NCBI GenBank assembly: GCA_007695195.1
Contig: REEG01000067.1
Coordinates: 1-56,956, forward strand
Length of the DNA stretch: 56,956 nt
Reading direction: 5' to 3'
Origin: Gemmatimonadales bacterium
Lineage (GTDB): Bacteria; Gemmatimonadota; Gemmatimonadetes; Longimicrobiales; Gaopeijiaceae
Shown here: in pieces, positions 44,757-52,878 of the stretch
Numbering within the stretch: position 1 is the first letter of the stretch
How the letters are laid out: each line of letters opens with the position of its first letter
Position numbers and translations under genes: made by a program
The notes under the pieces: generated by a model
Database searches by the model: none
What the model saw: only the letters and a program-made list of their open reading frames with translations
What the model was told of the DNA's origin: nothing

Positions 44757-46595
44757 TCAGGTTGCGGGGCAGGGGATGCTGAAGTGGAACACGCTTCCCC
44801 TGCCCACCTCGCTCTCGGCCCAGATCCGACCTCCGTGCGCCTGAACGATCCCCCGGGCAATGGCGAGTCCGAGTCCCATGCCCGGGCCACCCATCCCCCT
44901 GGCTCGCTCGGCTCGCCAGAAGCGTTCGAACACCCGAGCCAGATCCTCCTGGGGGATGCCCGGGCCCTCGTCGGCCACGGATACCTGGATCTCTGTGGCC
45001 CGACGAAGCGCGCTCACCACGACGCGGCCTCCCCGGGCAGTATGCTTGACGGCGTTTCCTATCAGGTTCGAGAGGACCTGCAGAAGGCGATCTCCATCCA
45101 TGGGAGCCTCGAGACCCTGGGAGGCCGACACTTCGTTCACCAACGACACCGACCTGACTCGAGCCAGCGGCTCCAGGAGCGTCAGTGATTCGGCTACCAG
45201 CGCGCAGAGCGATCGAGGTGTCTTTCTCAGGACCAAGTGACCCTCTTCCAGACGCCGGACCTCCAGGAGTTCGCGGATCAGCCGCTCCATCTGTTCCGCA
45301 GATCGCCGAATTGCGCTCAGGTAGCAGATCTCCCCTGCGTCATCGACCCGGTTCGGTGCGGCGGCGGCGCCGTCTGCGCGTGTCCGTTCCAGGGCGTCCA
45401 GGCCGATGAATACCGCTTGGAGAGGGTTGCCCAGGTCATGGGAAACGATGCCCAGTACTTCGTCTCGAGCCTGGATGGCCCGCTGGGCATCACTGAAGAG
45501 GCGGGCATTTTCCAGCGCCATGCCCGCCCGCAGACCCAACTCCTCGGCCATCTCCAGGATCTCCGGGGTAAATGCCTCGCTTCGGTCACTTCGGATGAGA
45601 ATGGCCAGCCCCAGCGGGTTCGCCGGAGTTCGGATGGGGAGAAGGAGGACGGAGAGGCCTCCCATGGCGGGGGTTTGCCCCGCTTCGACCTCAGCGGATC
45701 CGTACCCATCATCCGGTGCCGAAGAAGGCGGCAACACGAGGTCGAGGAGCCAGCCCAGCTCCACGTCCTGCATCAGCGTTGGCCTCCCATCCCCGAGAAT
45801 CTCGCCAATGAGGTCGGGCACCTTGCCCGACCCCTGCCGATCCAGGGCTAGTCGCTCCAATCCGGCATCAGCCGTTGGAGAGTGGAACCACTGAATGCTC
45901 CGTGACCGGCCGGCCTCCGACACCATGTGCAGAACGCAGTGGTCTGCAAGCGTTTCCACAGCCTTGGATCCGAAGGCTTCAAGGGTGTTCCCCACCTCCA
46001 GGGACCGGAAGAGCAGTTCGCTCACCTCTACAAGGAACCGCTGCCGGTCTTCCCGCCTGCGTCGATGGGAGATGTCTCGCAGAAGTACGGTGAGGATGTC
46101 CTGCCCGTTCGCCTGGGTGCGGACGATGGAGGCCTCCGCCGGGAACTCCTGACCACTGCGCCGAAGGCCGCAGACCTCTTGTCGTGTCGCCATGGGACGG
46201 GCGGGAATCGGATCCATGCAGAAGGCCTCCACATGTCTCCGGTGGATGGAGCGGTGGGCGGCGGGCAGAAGGACATCGAGCGGTTGCCCCAGGATCTCGT
46301 CGGAAGCCCAACCGAAGATATCCTCAGCCCCCCGGTTGAAAAGGATGATGCGCTGCTCCGCATCCACGGAAATGATGGCGTCGGACGCCATCTGTAGGAT
46401 GGCGGCGAAGCGGGTGTCCGAACTGCTTCCGGCATGGTCGACGACGAGTGGAAGCCCATTCACCGCGGAAGAAGCGTGTTTGCCAGGCTCGATGTTTTGC
46501 AATGTCTGGACGCCGGTCCTACCGGTTGGGGACAAAAAGACTCCTGACAAGCTAGATCGGCTTCCCCGAGGGGGGAAGGGCCGGATGGGCCACAT
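44757..46595 (-). CDS. PAS-GAF sensor histidine kinase
   Basis: A 612-residue soluble kinase. A PAS domain (about 61-178; DAIISVDAEQRIILFNRGAE) and a GAF domain (about 185-366) precede HisKA with the acceptor H386 in VSHDLGNPLQAV and a HATPase domain (NLIGNAVKHT, DEGPGIPQ, GMGLGLAIA). The start is uncertain: the ATG at 46595 has no clear Shine-Dalgarno, and the first 55 residues are not conserved-looking. It is divergent from the CBS gene, with about 175 bp between them. It is the only full kinase in this block and a likely phosphate donor for the sigma-54 activator. Confidence 0.9.
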   Translation of the reverse strand: MWPIRPFPPRGSRSSLSGVFLSPTGRTGVQTLQNIEPGKHASSAVNGLPLVVDHAGSSSDTRFAAILQMASDAIISVDAEQRIILFNRGAEDIFGWASDEILGQPLDVLLPAAHRSIHRRHVEAFCMDPIPARPMATRQEVCGLRRSGQEFPAEASIVRTQANGQDILTVLLRDISHRRRREDRQRFLVEVSELLFRSLEVGNTLEAFGSKAVETLADHCVLHMVSEAGRSRSIQWFHSPTADAGLERLALDRQGSGKVPDLIGEILGDGRPTLMQDVELGWLLDLVLPPSSAPDDGYGSAEVEAGQTPAMGGLSVLLLPIRTPANPLGLAILIRSDRSEAFTPEILEMAEELGLRAGMALENARLFSDAQRAIQARDEVLGIVSHDLGNPLQAVFIGLDALERTRADGAAAAPNRVDDAGEICYLSAIRRSAEQMERLIRELLEVRRLEEGHLVLRKTPRSLCALVAESLTLLEPLARVRSVSLVNEVSASQGLEAPMDGDRLLQVLSNLIGNAVKHTARGGRVVVSALRRATEIQVSVADEGPGIPQEDLARVFERFWRAERARGMGGPGMGLGLAIARGIVQAHGGRIWAESEVGRGSVFHFSIPCPAT

Positions 46596-46608
46596 CGCTA
46601 CCAGATTC

Positions 46609-46642
46609 GGACATTTTGGCCCGAAGCGTCCGGATCTATGGC
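46609..46642. promoter_or_regulatory. candidate sigma-54 activator site upstream of CBS gene
   Basis: Begins GGACATTTTGGCCC and ends TATGGC, resembling 43537-43568 with a 2-base length difference. CGGAC and GTCCG form an inverted repeat around the core. It ends 21 bp before the promoter candidate, close for a sigma-54 enhancer, and lies between the divergent kinase and CBS genes. Confidence 0.4.
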
Positions 46643-46662
46643 GGATAACGGGTACGTCCAGT

Positions 46663-46678
46663 CGGCACGATCCTTGTT
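46663..46678 (+). promoter_or_regulatory. sigma-54-like promoter of the CBS gene
   Basis: CGGCACG, four bases, then TTGTT. The spacing is exact and the -24 box is near-consensus, but the -12 GC is GT. GGCACGA is shared with the USP promoter. It lies about 95 bp before the CBS start. Confidence 0.5.
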
Positions 46679-46770
46679 GGTATAGATCAGGACAGATTCT
46701 GGTGAGGTTTGATGTGTCCCCAGGTCTTCCGTGTTTTCCATCCTACTCGATCCAGTACGGAGAGCGATCC

Positions 46771-47295
46771 ATGCGCACCGTTCGCGACATCATGCAGACC
46801 GATGTGATAGCCGTCCGCCAGGGCACCAGCGTCCGGGAATTGATCCAGATCCTCGACGAGGAGGGCATCAGCGGGCTTCCGGTGCTGGACAGCGGGAGCA
46901 AGGTCCTGGGCGTGGTCTCCCGGACCGACGTGGTACGCCTGGCCGCCCGGGAGCCCGAGATTCCTCTGGGAGAGGCCTTCTGGGAAGGGGTGGGGCGGGA
47001 GCCGGACCAGGATTCGGACGACCCCGACAGCTATTTCGTGGCTCCCGAGAGTTCGGTCATGCTGGTGCCCGGGACCGGCTCGTTCGAGGGTCTGCCCTTC
47101 GACGACACCACGGTAGAGGCCATCATGACGCCGGTGGCATTCAGCGTGGACCCGGGAATGGCGATCTGGGAGCTGGCGGAGTTCCTGGTGCATGGCCGGA
47201 TTCATCGAGCTCTGGTGGTGGAGGACGGCAGGCTCGTGGGAATCGTCACCGCCTTCGACCTTCTTCGGGTCATGGCGGGCGATACGTCCGGTTGA
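46771..47295 (+). CDS. CBS-domain-pair protein
   Basis: A 174-residue protein made only of two CBS motifs (about 1-58 and 115-170; VRDIMQTDVIAV, VEAIMTPVAFSV) with an acidic insertion of about 55 residues between them. CBS pairs bind adenine nucleotides and report energy state. The ATG at 46771 has GGAGAG upstream. It is the first gene of an operon with the kinase homologue, the sigma-54 activator and the PNPOx-like gene. Confidence 0.9.
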   Translation: MRTVRDIMQTDVIAVRQGTSVRELIQILDEEGISGLPVLDSGSKVLGVVSRTDVVRLAAREPEIPLGEAFWEGVGREPDQDSDDPDSYFVAPESSVMLVPGTGSFEGLPFDDTTVEAIMTPVAFSVDPGMAIWELAEFLVHGRIHRALVVEDGRLVGIVTAFDLLRVMAGDTSG

Positions 47296-47315
47296 CCCCC
47301 CGCCGGTACCTGGCC

Positions 47316-48086
47316 ATGAGCGACGGAACGCCGGTCCATTCTTCGACTCATCCTCCCAATGGATCCACCTGGTGGTCGGTGGAGGCGGTGGGAGAGGTCG
47401 TGGGAAGCATTGCCCGTGAGATAGGGGCTCCCCTTACCGCCATCGAGGTGGCCGTGGACCGGCTTCGCAGACGAGCGGCGTCAGTGGACGGCGGGTCGGA
47501 GTCGGAGGAGCTTCAGGTGATCCTTGAGCAGAGCCACCGGCTGGCGGGGCTCGCCAGAACACTGCTCTCGTTGGCTCGCCCTCTCCAGACTCTCCCTCGT
47601 GAGGTTCGCCTGGATCAGCTTGTAGATGGAATTGCGGCTTCCGTCGGTCCCGAGATGCATCGGGTGGGGATTGCGCTCGATGTGGAGCACAGGGATGGAT
47701 CGCTCACCATCCTGGGCGATCCACACCAGATCCGGGAGGCTCTCACGGCGCTCATCGCCAATGCCCGGCTCGCGTTGGAGGGGTGGTCCGGCGAACGCAT
47801 GATCCATCTGACCACAGGCGCCCTCGAAGATGGCCGGCGTTTCGTTCGGGTGCAGGACAGCGGCCCCGGCGTTCCCCTGGACAAGCAGGAGCGGATCTTT
47901 CTCCCGTTCTTCTCCGACTGGGGTCGGGAGGGCATTGGCCTTGCTCTGTCCAGGATCGCCGTGCTCGGGCAGCAGGGAGAGGTCTACCTGGAAGGGGAAG
48001 GGTGCGGTGAGGAAGGGGACGGCCGGGAGCCCGGTGCCACCTTTATCCTCGTGCTCCCTGCTTCTCCTTCGGATGAAGTCCCATGA
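47316..48086 (+). CDS. histidine-kinase homologue without the phospho-acceptor histidine
   Basis: A 256-residue protein with no sensor domain. The HisKA-like region reads SIAREIGAPLTAIEVAVDRL, so R34 (CGT) replaces the His of the usual AHE motif. The HATPase domain looks sound: N-box LIANARLAL, DSGPGVP and GIGLALSRI. It could bind ATP but should not autophosphorylate. Its stop overlaps the ATG of the sigma-54 activator (ATGA), so the two are made together; it may act as a phosphatase or allosteric partner rather than as a kinase. Confidence 0.85.
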   Translation: MSDGTPVHSSTHPPNGSTWWSVEAVGEVVGSIAREIGAPLTAIEVAVDRLRRRAASVDGGSESEELQVILEQSHRLAGLARTLLSLARPLQTLPREVRLDQLVDGIAASVGPEMHRVGIALDVEHRDGSLTILGDPHQIREALTALIANARLALEGWSGERMIHLTTGALEDGRRFVRVQDSGPGVPLDKQERIFLPFFSDWGREGIGLALSRIAVLGQQGEVYLEGEGCGEEGDGREPGATFILVLPASPSDEVP

Positions 48087-49543
48087 GCCCAGCGCCGGAT
48101 ATGAGCCGAACCTCGGAAGGAACCCGAGCCACAGGCGCCGCACCCCGTATTCTCATCGTGGAAGATGAGGAGATCATCCGGGAACTCCTGGTCCCATCTC
48201 TCAGGGAGGAGGGATTCATCGTCGATGCCGTGGCCAGTGGTGAGGAGGCGCTGAAACGACTGGAGAGCACCCTGTATGATGTGGTACTCCTCGACCTGAA
48301 TCTCCCGGGCATGCACGGGATGAATGTGCTCTCCGCCGCCCCGGCCACCCAGACGGACGCCCAGTTCGTCGTCATGACGGCATTCGGGACGGTGGACACC
48401 GCCGTCGAGGCCATGAAGCTCGGGGCGTTCGACTACGTGAACAAACCGTTCCGTACCGAAGAGCTGCTTCTGGTCCTCCGCCGAGCTCTGGAAGAGGCGG
48501 AGTTGCGGCGGGAGGTGGCCCATCTGCGGGTCCGAAGTGGCGAAGGGTTTCGCGGACGCATGATCGGCAAGACCTCCGAAATGCGGCGACTCTATGATCT
48601 GATCGAGCGCGTGGCCCCGACGCGTGCCAGCGTCCTGGTGACCGGTGAGACAGGGACCGGGAAGGAACTGGTGGCCCGCGCCATCCACGATGTTTCCAAT
48701 CGGTCCCGGCGTCCCTTCGTTCCGGTCAATTGCTCAGCCCTTACCGCGACACTCCTGGAATCGGAGCTCTTCGGCCACCGAAAGGGTGCGTTTACCGGGG
48801 CCATCGCATCGAAACGTGGACTGTTCGAGTCAGCCCAGGGCGGCACACTCTTCCTGGACGAGGTGTCCACCATCAGTCCGTCCACCCAGGTCAAGCTGCT
48901 CCGGGTGCTGCAGGAGCGAGTGGTGACCCCGGTGGGAGGGACGGAACCCATCGCCGTGGACTTCCGCCTGGTGGCCGCAACCAACGAGGAGTTGGAGAGC
49001 CTGGTGCAGGGTGGAGGATTCCGGGAAGACCTCTACTACCGGCTGAACGTTTTTCCCATCCGGGTCCCTCCGCTGAGGGAGCGCCGCGAGGACATTCCCC
49101 TCCTGGCCAATGCCTTCCGCCTTCGGTTCGCCGAAGAGAATGGAATCGAGGCGCCTCCGCTTCTTCCCGAGACGCTCAGTCGGATGATGGCCTACCACTG
49201 GCCGGGGAATGTGAGGGAGCTGGAAAACGTGATCGAGCGTTCCCTGATCCTCCACGCCGGCGCGCGCTCTCTTCCCTTCGAGCCCACTACGGGCCCGACC
49301 GTCTCCGGGGATGCCTCCGGACGGCGGCTTCTTGGCCGGGCCACGTCCGAGTCCTGGGACCTGGATCGACTTGAGCGGGAGTACATCCTCAGCGTCCTGG
49401 ACGAGGAAGGGGGGCACCAGGCCCGAGCCGCCGAGATCCTGGGGATCAATCGCCGCACTCTCTACCGAAAACTGAAACGCTACCGGGAGGAGGGACTCAT
49501 GCCAGACGCTTCGGGCCCCCCTTCCCGTTCCCTGAACCCCTGA
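48083..49543 (+). CDS. NtrC-family sigma-54-dependent response regulator
   Basis: A 486-residue regulator. The receiver domain (about 21-135) has D71 (LLDLNLPG) as phosphorylation site. The AAA+ domain (about 160-400) has Walker A GETGTGKE, the sigma-54-contacting GAFTGA at 235-240 and Walker B TLFLDEV. A Fis-type helix-turn-helix ends the protein (RAAEILGINRRTLYRKLKRY). It should activate sigma-54 promoters, and the candidates at 43634 and 46663 lie in this block. It is coupled to the kinase homologue before it, and a PNPOx-like gene follows after 5 bp. Confidence 0.95.
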   Translation: MSPAPDMSRTSEGTRATGAAPRILIVEDEEIIRELLVPSLREEGFIVDAVASGEEALKRLESTLYDVVLLDLNLPGMHGMNVLSAAPATQTDAQFVVMTAFGTVDTAVEAMKLGAFDYVNKPFRTEELLLVLRRALEEAELRREVAHLRVRSGEGFRGRMIGKTSEMRRLYDLIERVAPTRASVLVTGETGTGKELVARAIHDVSNRSRRPFVPVNCSALTATLLESELFGHRKGAFTGAIASKRGLFESAQGGTLFLDEVSTISPSTQVKLLRVLQERVVTPVGGTEPIAVDFRLVAATNEELESLVQGGGFREDLYYRLNVFPIRVPPLRERREDIPLLANAFRLRFAEENGIEAPPLLPETLSRMMAYHWPGNVRELENVIERSLILHAGARSLPFEPTTGPTVSGDASGRRLLGRATSESWDLDRLEREYILSVLDEEGGHQARAAEILGINRRTLYRKLKRYREEGLMPDASGPPSRSLNP

Positions 49544-49548
49544 AGCCC

Positions 49549-50016
49549 ATGACTCCCAGGCAACTGCGTGTACGAGACCTCAACGCCGGCGCATGCCGGG
49601 CCCTCCTCTCAAGAAACACCATCGGGCGATTGGCCTTTTCCTTCCGGGACCGGGTCGACATCCGTCCCCTCTCCTATGTCTTCGACGATGAGTGGATCTT
49701 CGGGCGCACATCACCCAGCGAGAAGCTTCTCACCGTCCGACATCATCGCTGGGTTGCCTTCCAGGTGGATGAGATCGAAGACGAATTGAACTGGTCCAGC
49801 GTGGTGGTCCACGGGCCGTTCCAGATTCTCGACGAAGGAGAATCGGCCCAGCATCGGGAACTTCTCGGGCAGGCCCGGAAGGCCATCCGGGAGGAGCACC
49901 CCGAAGCCTTCTCGCCGACGGACCTGACGCCTGAACGGAGCTTCATCTTTGGAATCGCCGTTCAGGAGTACAACGGAAGGGCCGCACGCTTCCTGACGCT
50001 GGAGGATCAGGGGTAG
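49549..50016 (+). CDS. pyridoxamine 5'-phosphate oxidase-like flavoprotein
   Basis: A 155-residue split-barrel flavin-binding protein of the PNPOx-like family (nitroimidazole-resistance/F420-type relatives; NTIGRLAFSFRDRVDIRPLSYVFDDEW, SPSEKLLTVRHHRWVAFQVDE). No essential PNP oxidase residues can be assigned, so the substrate is unknown. It is the last gene of the CBS-kinase-activator operon. Similar genes accompany USP and CBS genes in hypoxia regulons of other bacteria. Confidence 0.85.
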   Translation: MTPRQLRVRDLNAGACRALLSRNTIGRLAFSFRDRVDIRPLSYVFDDEWIFGRTSPSEKLLTVRHHRWVAFQVDEIEDELNWSSVVVHGPFQILDEGESAQHRELLGQARKAIREEHPEAFSPTDLTPERSFIFGIAVQEYNGRAARFLTLEDQG

Positions 50017-50130
50017 GGCAGGATTGCCCGTGGGTTCACCCGGAGCCATCTTCCGACGCCGCCCCCGCCGAACGGCTGGGGATTCGTTCCGACTCGGATG
50101 TATGTCGGTGGAAAACTCCTCGGAACCGCC

Positions 50131-51063
50131 ATGCCCAACGCATACTATGTGATCGCCAACCCCAATGCGGCGGGTGGACGGGTCAAGCGGCTACTTCCGC
50201 AGCTTCGAGCCGCACTGGATGCCCATTCGGTGTCCTACCACATGGATCTCACGGAGCGGGCCGGTCACGCCACCGAACTCATGGCCGAGGGTCGGGCCAA
50301 TGGAGCACAGGGTCTGCTCGTTGTGGGAGGGGACGGGACGCTCCATGAGGTGGCCTCGGGGCTTCTCCGGGACCCGGCTCGAGACGGCAACCTCGGGCTG
50401 GCCGTGCTCCCGGTGGGGACCGGCAACGACTTCCATCGGATGGTGGCGTCGGACGGATCCATGGAGAGTTCCATCCGGGACCTCCTCCACGGCCGGGTTC
50501 GCCGGTTCGACGTGGGCCGGGTGCGCTGGCCCGGAGGAGAGGATGTCTTCGTGAATCTCTTCGGCGTGGGTCTTGATGTGGCGGTTCTCGAGAGGCGCCA
50601 CACCTTTCGCCAACTCCCGGGTCTTCTCCAGTACCTGGCCGCCCTGGCCATGTCCATGGTGCGGTTCCGCCCACTGTCGCTGCATATCACCGCCGAGACC
50701 GACGAGGGGGAACGGATTGAGCGGAAGGTCAAGAGCCTGCTGGCCGCCGTTACGGTGGGCCCCTCGGTGGCCGGAGGAATACGGCTGTCGCCGAAGGCTC
50801 GTCCGGACGACGGAGCCCTTGATCTTTTCGTGACCGATGGTCTTGGGTTGGGAGGCGTGCTCCGGCACCTTCCCAAGGTTCTGAGGGGTACGCATCAACG
50901 GATCCCGGGGGTTCTCATGCACCGGATCCATCGTGCACGGGTCGCTGCCGTGGACGACGTGCCCCTGAGATTTGAACTGGACGGAGAACTCATGCCCGAC
51001 GCGGTTTCCTGGTTGGAGGTCGAGGTGGTCCCCGGCGTTCTGCCGATCCTCGAGGCGGTCTGA
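50131..51063 (+). CDS. diacylglycerol/lipid kinase family protein (YegS/BmrU-like)
   Basis: A 310-residue protein with the DAG-kinase catalytic motif GGDGTLHEV and the GTGND loop, plus the NPNAAGG nucleotide loop at the N-terminus. It phosphorylates diacylglycerol or a related lipid. The start is uncertain: an ATG at 50098 adds 11 residues, and neither has a clear ribosome-binding site. The stop overlaps the start of the DUF5683-type gene. Confidence 0.9.
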   Translation: MPNAYYVIANPNAAGGRVKRLLPQLRAALDAHSVSYHMDLTERAGHATELMAEGRANGAQGLLVVGGDGTLHEVASGLLRDPARDGNLGLAVLPVGTGNDFHRMVASDGSMESSIRDLLHGRVRRFDVGRVRWPGGEDVFVNLFGVGLDVAVLERRHTFRQLPGLLQYLAALAMSMVRFRPLSLHITAETDEGERIERKVKSLLAAVTVGPSVAGGIRLSPKARPDDGALDLFVTDGLGLGGVLRHLPKVLRGTHQRIPGVLMHRIHRARVAAVDDVPLRFELDGELMPDAVSWLEVEVVPGVLPILEAV

Positions 51064-51764
51064 TGATGCCCGCGGCCTACCTTCTCGTGACCCTGGCGGT
51101 GAGTGCGTCAGCCCTGGGTTGGCCCGGAGTGGATGGGGATCCGGCCATTCACTCTTCCAGGGATGACTCCGTGACCACGGCCGAGGCGGTCCACACCGCC
51201 ACGCCGGGAATGGCCGGCACCGATACGATCCAGCCCCCCCTCCTCGATGAGCCACGGCCCCGACTGGGCGAAGAGCCGGAGATCACCCCGGGTGGCGCCT
51301 TCGTAAGGTCCCTCATCCTACCGGGCTGGGGCCACGCTGCCACCGGCTCCCACTTCCGCGGCGCCTTCTATGTGGCGGCGCAGTCGGGTGCGGTATGGAT
51401 GCTATCCAAGTCCCTGTCCGGCCACCGTGAGGCGCGGCGGATGAGGGATCAGGAGATTCAAGCTGTGCGCGGAAGCCTGCGGGCTGCCGGGGTGACGCAA
51501 CCGGATTCCCTGCGAGTCCTGACCAATCAGGATCCCCGGGTGGGAGCGTGGGACGACATGGTCGACCGGCGTTCGGAAGAGGTGGAGGACTGGATCGCCG
51601 CCACTCTGGTCCTCCTCCTCCTCCAGGCAGTGGATGCCTTTGTGGCAGGACACCTGATGGATCATCCCGAGCCCCTCTCCATGGATATCTCGCCAGGGGT
51701 ATCCGGGGGTTGGGAAGTGGGCCTTCGTGTGGATCCGCGGCGGGTCAGAATCCCCTGGAGGTGA
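51063..51764 (+). CDS. DUF5683-like membrane protein
   Basis: A 233-residue protein with a signal peptide, a Pro/Thr-rich spacer and the motif GAFVRSLILPGWGHAATGSH typical of DUF5683, followed by two hydrophobic segments (FYVAAQSGAVWML and AATLVLLLLQAVDAFVAG). Function is unknown. It overlaps the lipid kinase stop and converges on lpxH with a 20-bp overlap. Confidence 0.75.
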   Translation: MMPAAYLLVTLAVSASALGWPGVDGDPAIHSSRDDSVTTAEAVHTATPGMAGTDTIQPPLLDEPRPRLGEEPEITPGGAFVRSLILPGWGHAATGSHFRGAFYVAAQSGAVWMLSKSLSGHREARRMRDQEIQAVRGSLRAAGVTQPDSLRVLTNQDPRVGAWDDMVDRRSEEVEDWIAATLVLLLLQAVDAFVAGHLMDHPEPLSMDISPGVSGGWEVGLRVDPRRVRIPWR

Positions 51765-52566
51765 GGGGCCTCGGCTTCGCATCCCCCGTCCAATGGAAGA
51801 GTTCCGGGGCCTGATCGGGACCGGTCACGGCTACGAACGAGTTGTGGTTGAGCCAGTCGCCGGAATTGACGTAGAAGCGACCCGGTGCGACTTCTTCCCG
51901 TATCGGCAGGTGCGTATGACCCAGGAAGACGTCGTGGAGGGTTGGATCGTCCAGGAGCTGATTCCGGGCCCATCGCCTGAGTTCGTCACTTCGTCCGGCA
52001 GGGTCGCTCGCCGGGCTCGGATTCGCGGGAGGCTCATGGTCCCGCCCGACGCGGCGCTGCGGACCCTGACGGAGTTTGGTTCGAGACACCTTGCGGGCCA
52101 CGGCGGCACCCACGTCCGGGTGTAGCCACCGGAATAGCCATCGAGTGGGCCGTGATCGCAGGGTCCATCGCATGGCCCTGTACCCCAGGTCACCACGCCC
52201 CAGGCCGTCCCCATGGGCGAAGAGGCAACGGCGCCCCGAGACCTCCAGGACCACCGGTTCATGATGGAAGTGCACCCCGATCTCGTCCGTCAGCATGGAG
52301 CCACCCCACCAATCGTGGTTCCCCCCCACGAGGTGAACGGCTACGCCCTGGTCCACGAGCTCCCCGAGAATCCCAAGCGTCCGCGTGTAGCCTCGGGGGA
52401 TCACACTTCGGTATTCGAACCAGAAGTCGAACAGGTCCCCGTTGATGACGAGCAGGTCGGCTCGCTCCGCTGTCCACCTGAGCCACTGGTGAAAGGTCCG
52501 GACCGTGTCGGGTGGGATGGCGCCCAGATGGACGTCGCTGGTAACAAAGCTGGTAACCTGGCTCAT
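51745..52566 (-). CDS. lpxH: UDP-2,3-diacylglucosamine diphosphatase-like phosphoesterase
   Basis: A 273-residue calcineurin-type metallophosphoesterase of lipid A biosynthesis. Motifs in order are SDVHLG, GDLFDFWFE, GGNHD, AHGDG and GHTHLP. The ATG at 52566 gives the conserved N-terminus MSQVTSFVTSDVH. Just upstream on its strand are a G9 run (52581-52589) and a T6 run, an unusual leader that could affect translation by slippage during replication. It indicates an LPS-bearing outer membrane, like the LptE-like gene nearby. Confidence 0.85.
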   Translation of the reverse strand: MSQVTSFVTSDVHLGAIPPDTVRTFHQWLRWTAERADLLVINGDLFDFWFEYRSVIPRGYTRTLGILGELVDQGVAVHLVGGNHDWWGGSMLTDEIGVHFHHEPVVLEVSGRRCLFAHGDGLGRGDLGYRAMRWTLRSRPTRWLFRWLHPDVGAAVARKVSRTKLRQGPQRRVGRDHEPPANPSPASDPAGRSDELRRWARNQLLDDPTLHDVFLGHTHLPIREEVAPGRFYVNSGDWLNHNSFVAVTGPDQAPELFHWTGDAKPRPLTSRGF

Positions 52567-52874
52567 GGAAAAAAGGTACTCCCCCCCCCTGGGTCTGTAT
52601 ACAGGGATCGGCCACAGCAATGGGAGGCGTATCTCCGCACCAGGGGGTCCAGGCGTATTGCCGGCGCTCCGTATGGTCGGTCGGTGCCGCGCTGTTATCT
52701 TCTCCGAACCCCGACCGGCAAACGAGCCCGGATCCAGACCCGGAGGTGCGGTGTTGAAACCCCTTGCAGATCAACTTGACCCTTCCGCAGGGGACGCGAC
52801 GAACTCCTGGAAGAGGTCTTCGTGCCCACTGCCCATGAGCGCCTTCACCCCTTTGCATCCCAGGACTTCCCCAC
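52567..52874. other. 308-bp region between lpxH and the lipoprotein gene
   Basis: It contains the lpxH leader with its C9 run and, on the plus strand, a strong GGAGGT at 52742-52747 followed by a short frame (52751-52878) that I treat separately. I see nothing else. Confidence 0.5.
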
Positions 52875-52878
52875 GTGA
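52751..52878 (+). pseudogene. possible small ORF with a one-base frameshift at a G4 run
   Basis: A GTG at 52751 (or TTG at 52754) follows GGAGGT. The frame reads LKPLADQLDPSAG to the GGGG run at 52790-52793, where it becomes poor. In the -1 frame the codons continue as RDELLEEVFVPTAHERLHPF and stop at a TGA overlapping the GTG of the lipoprotein gene, the overlap seen repeatedly in this window. One extra G would join them into a product of about 42 residues. It could be a sequencing or assembly error, a real frameshift, programmed slippage or chance. I recognise no family. Confidence 0.35.
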
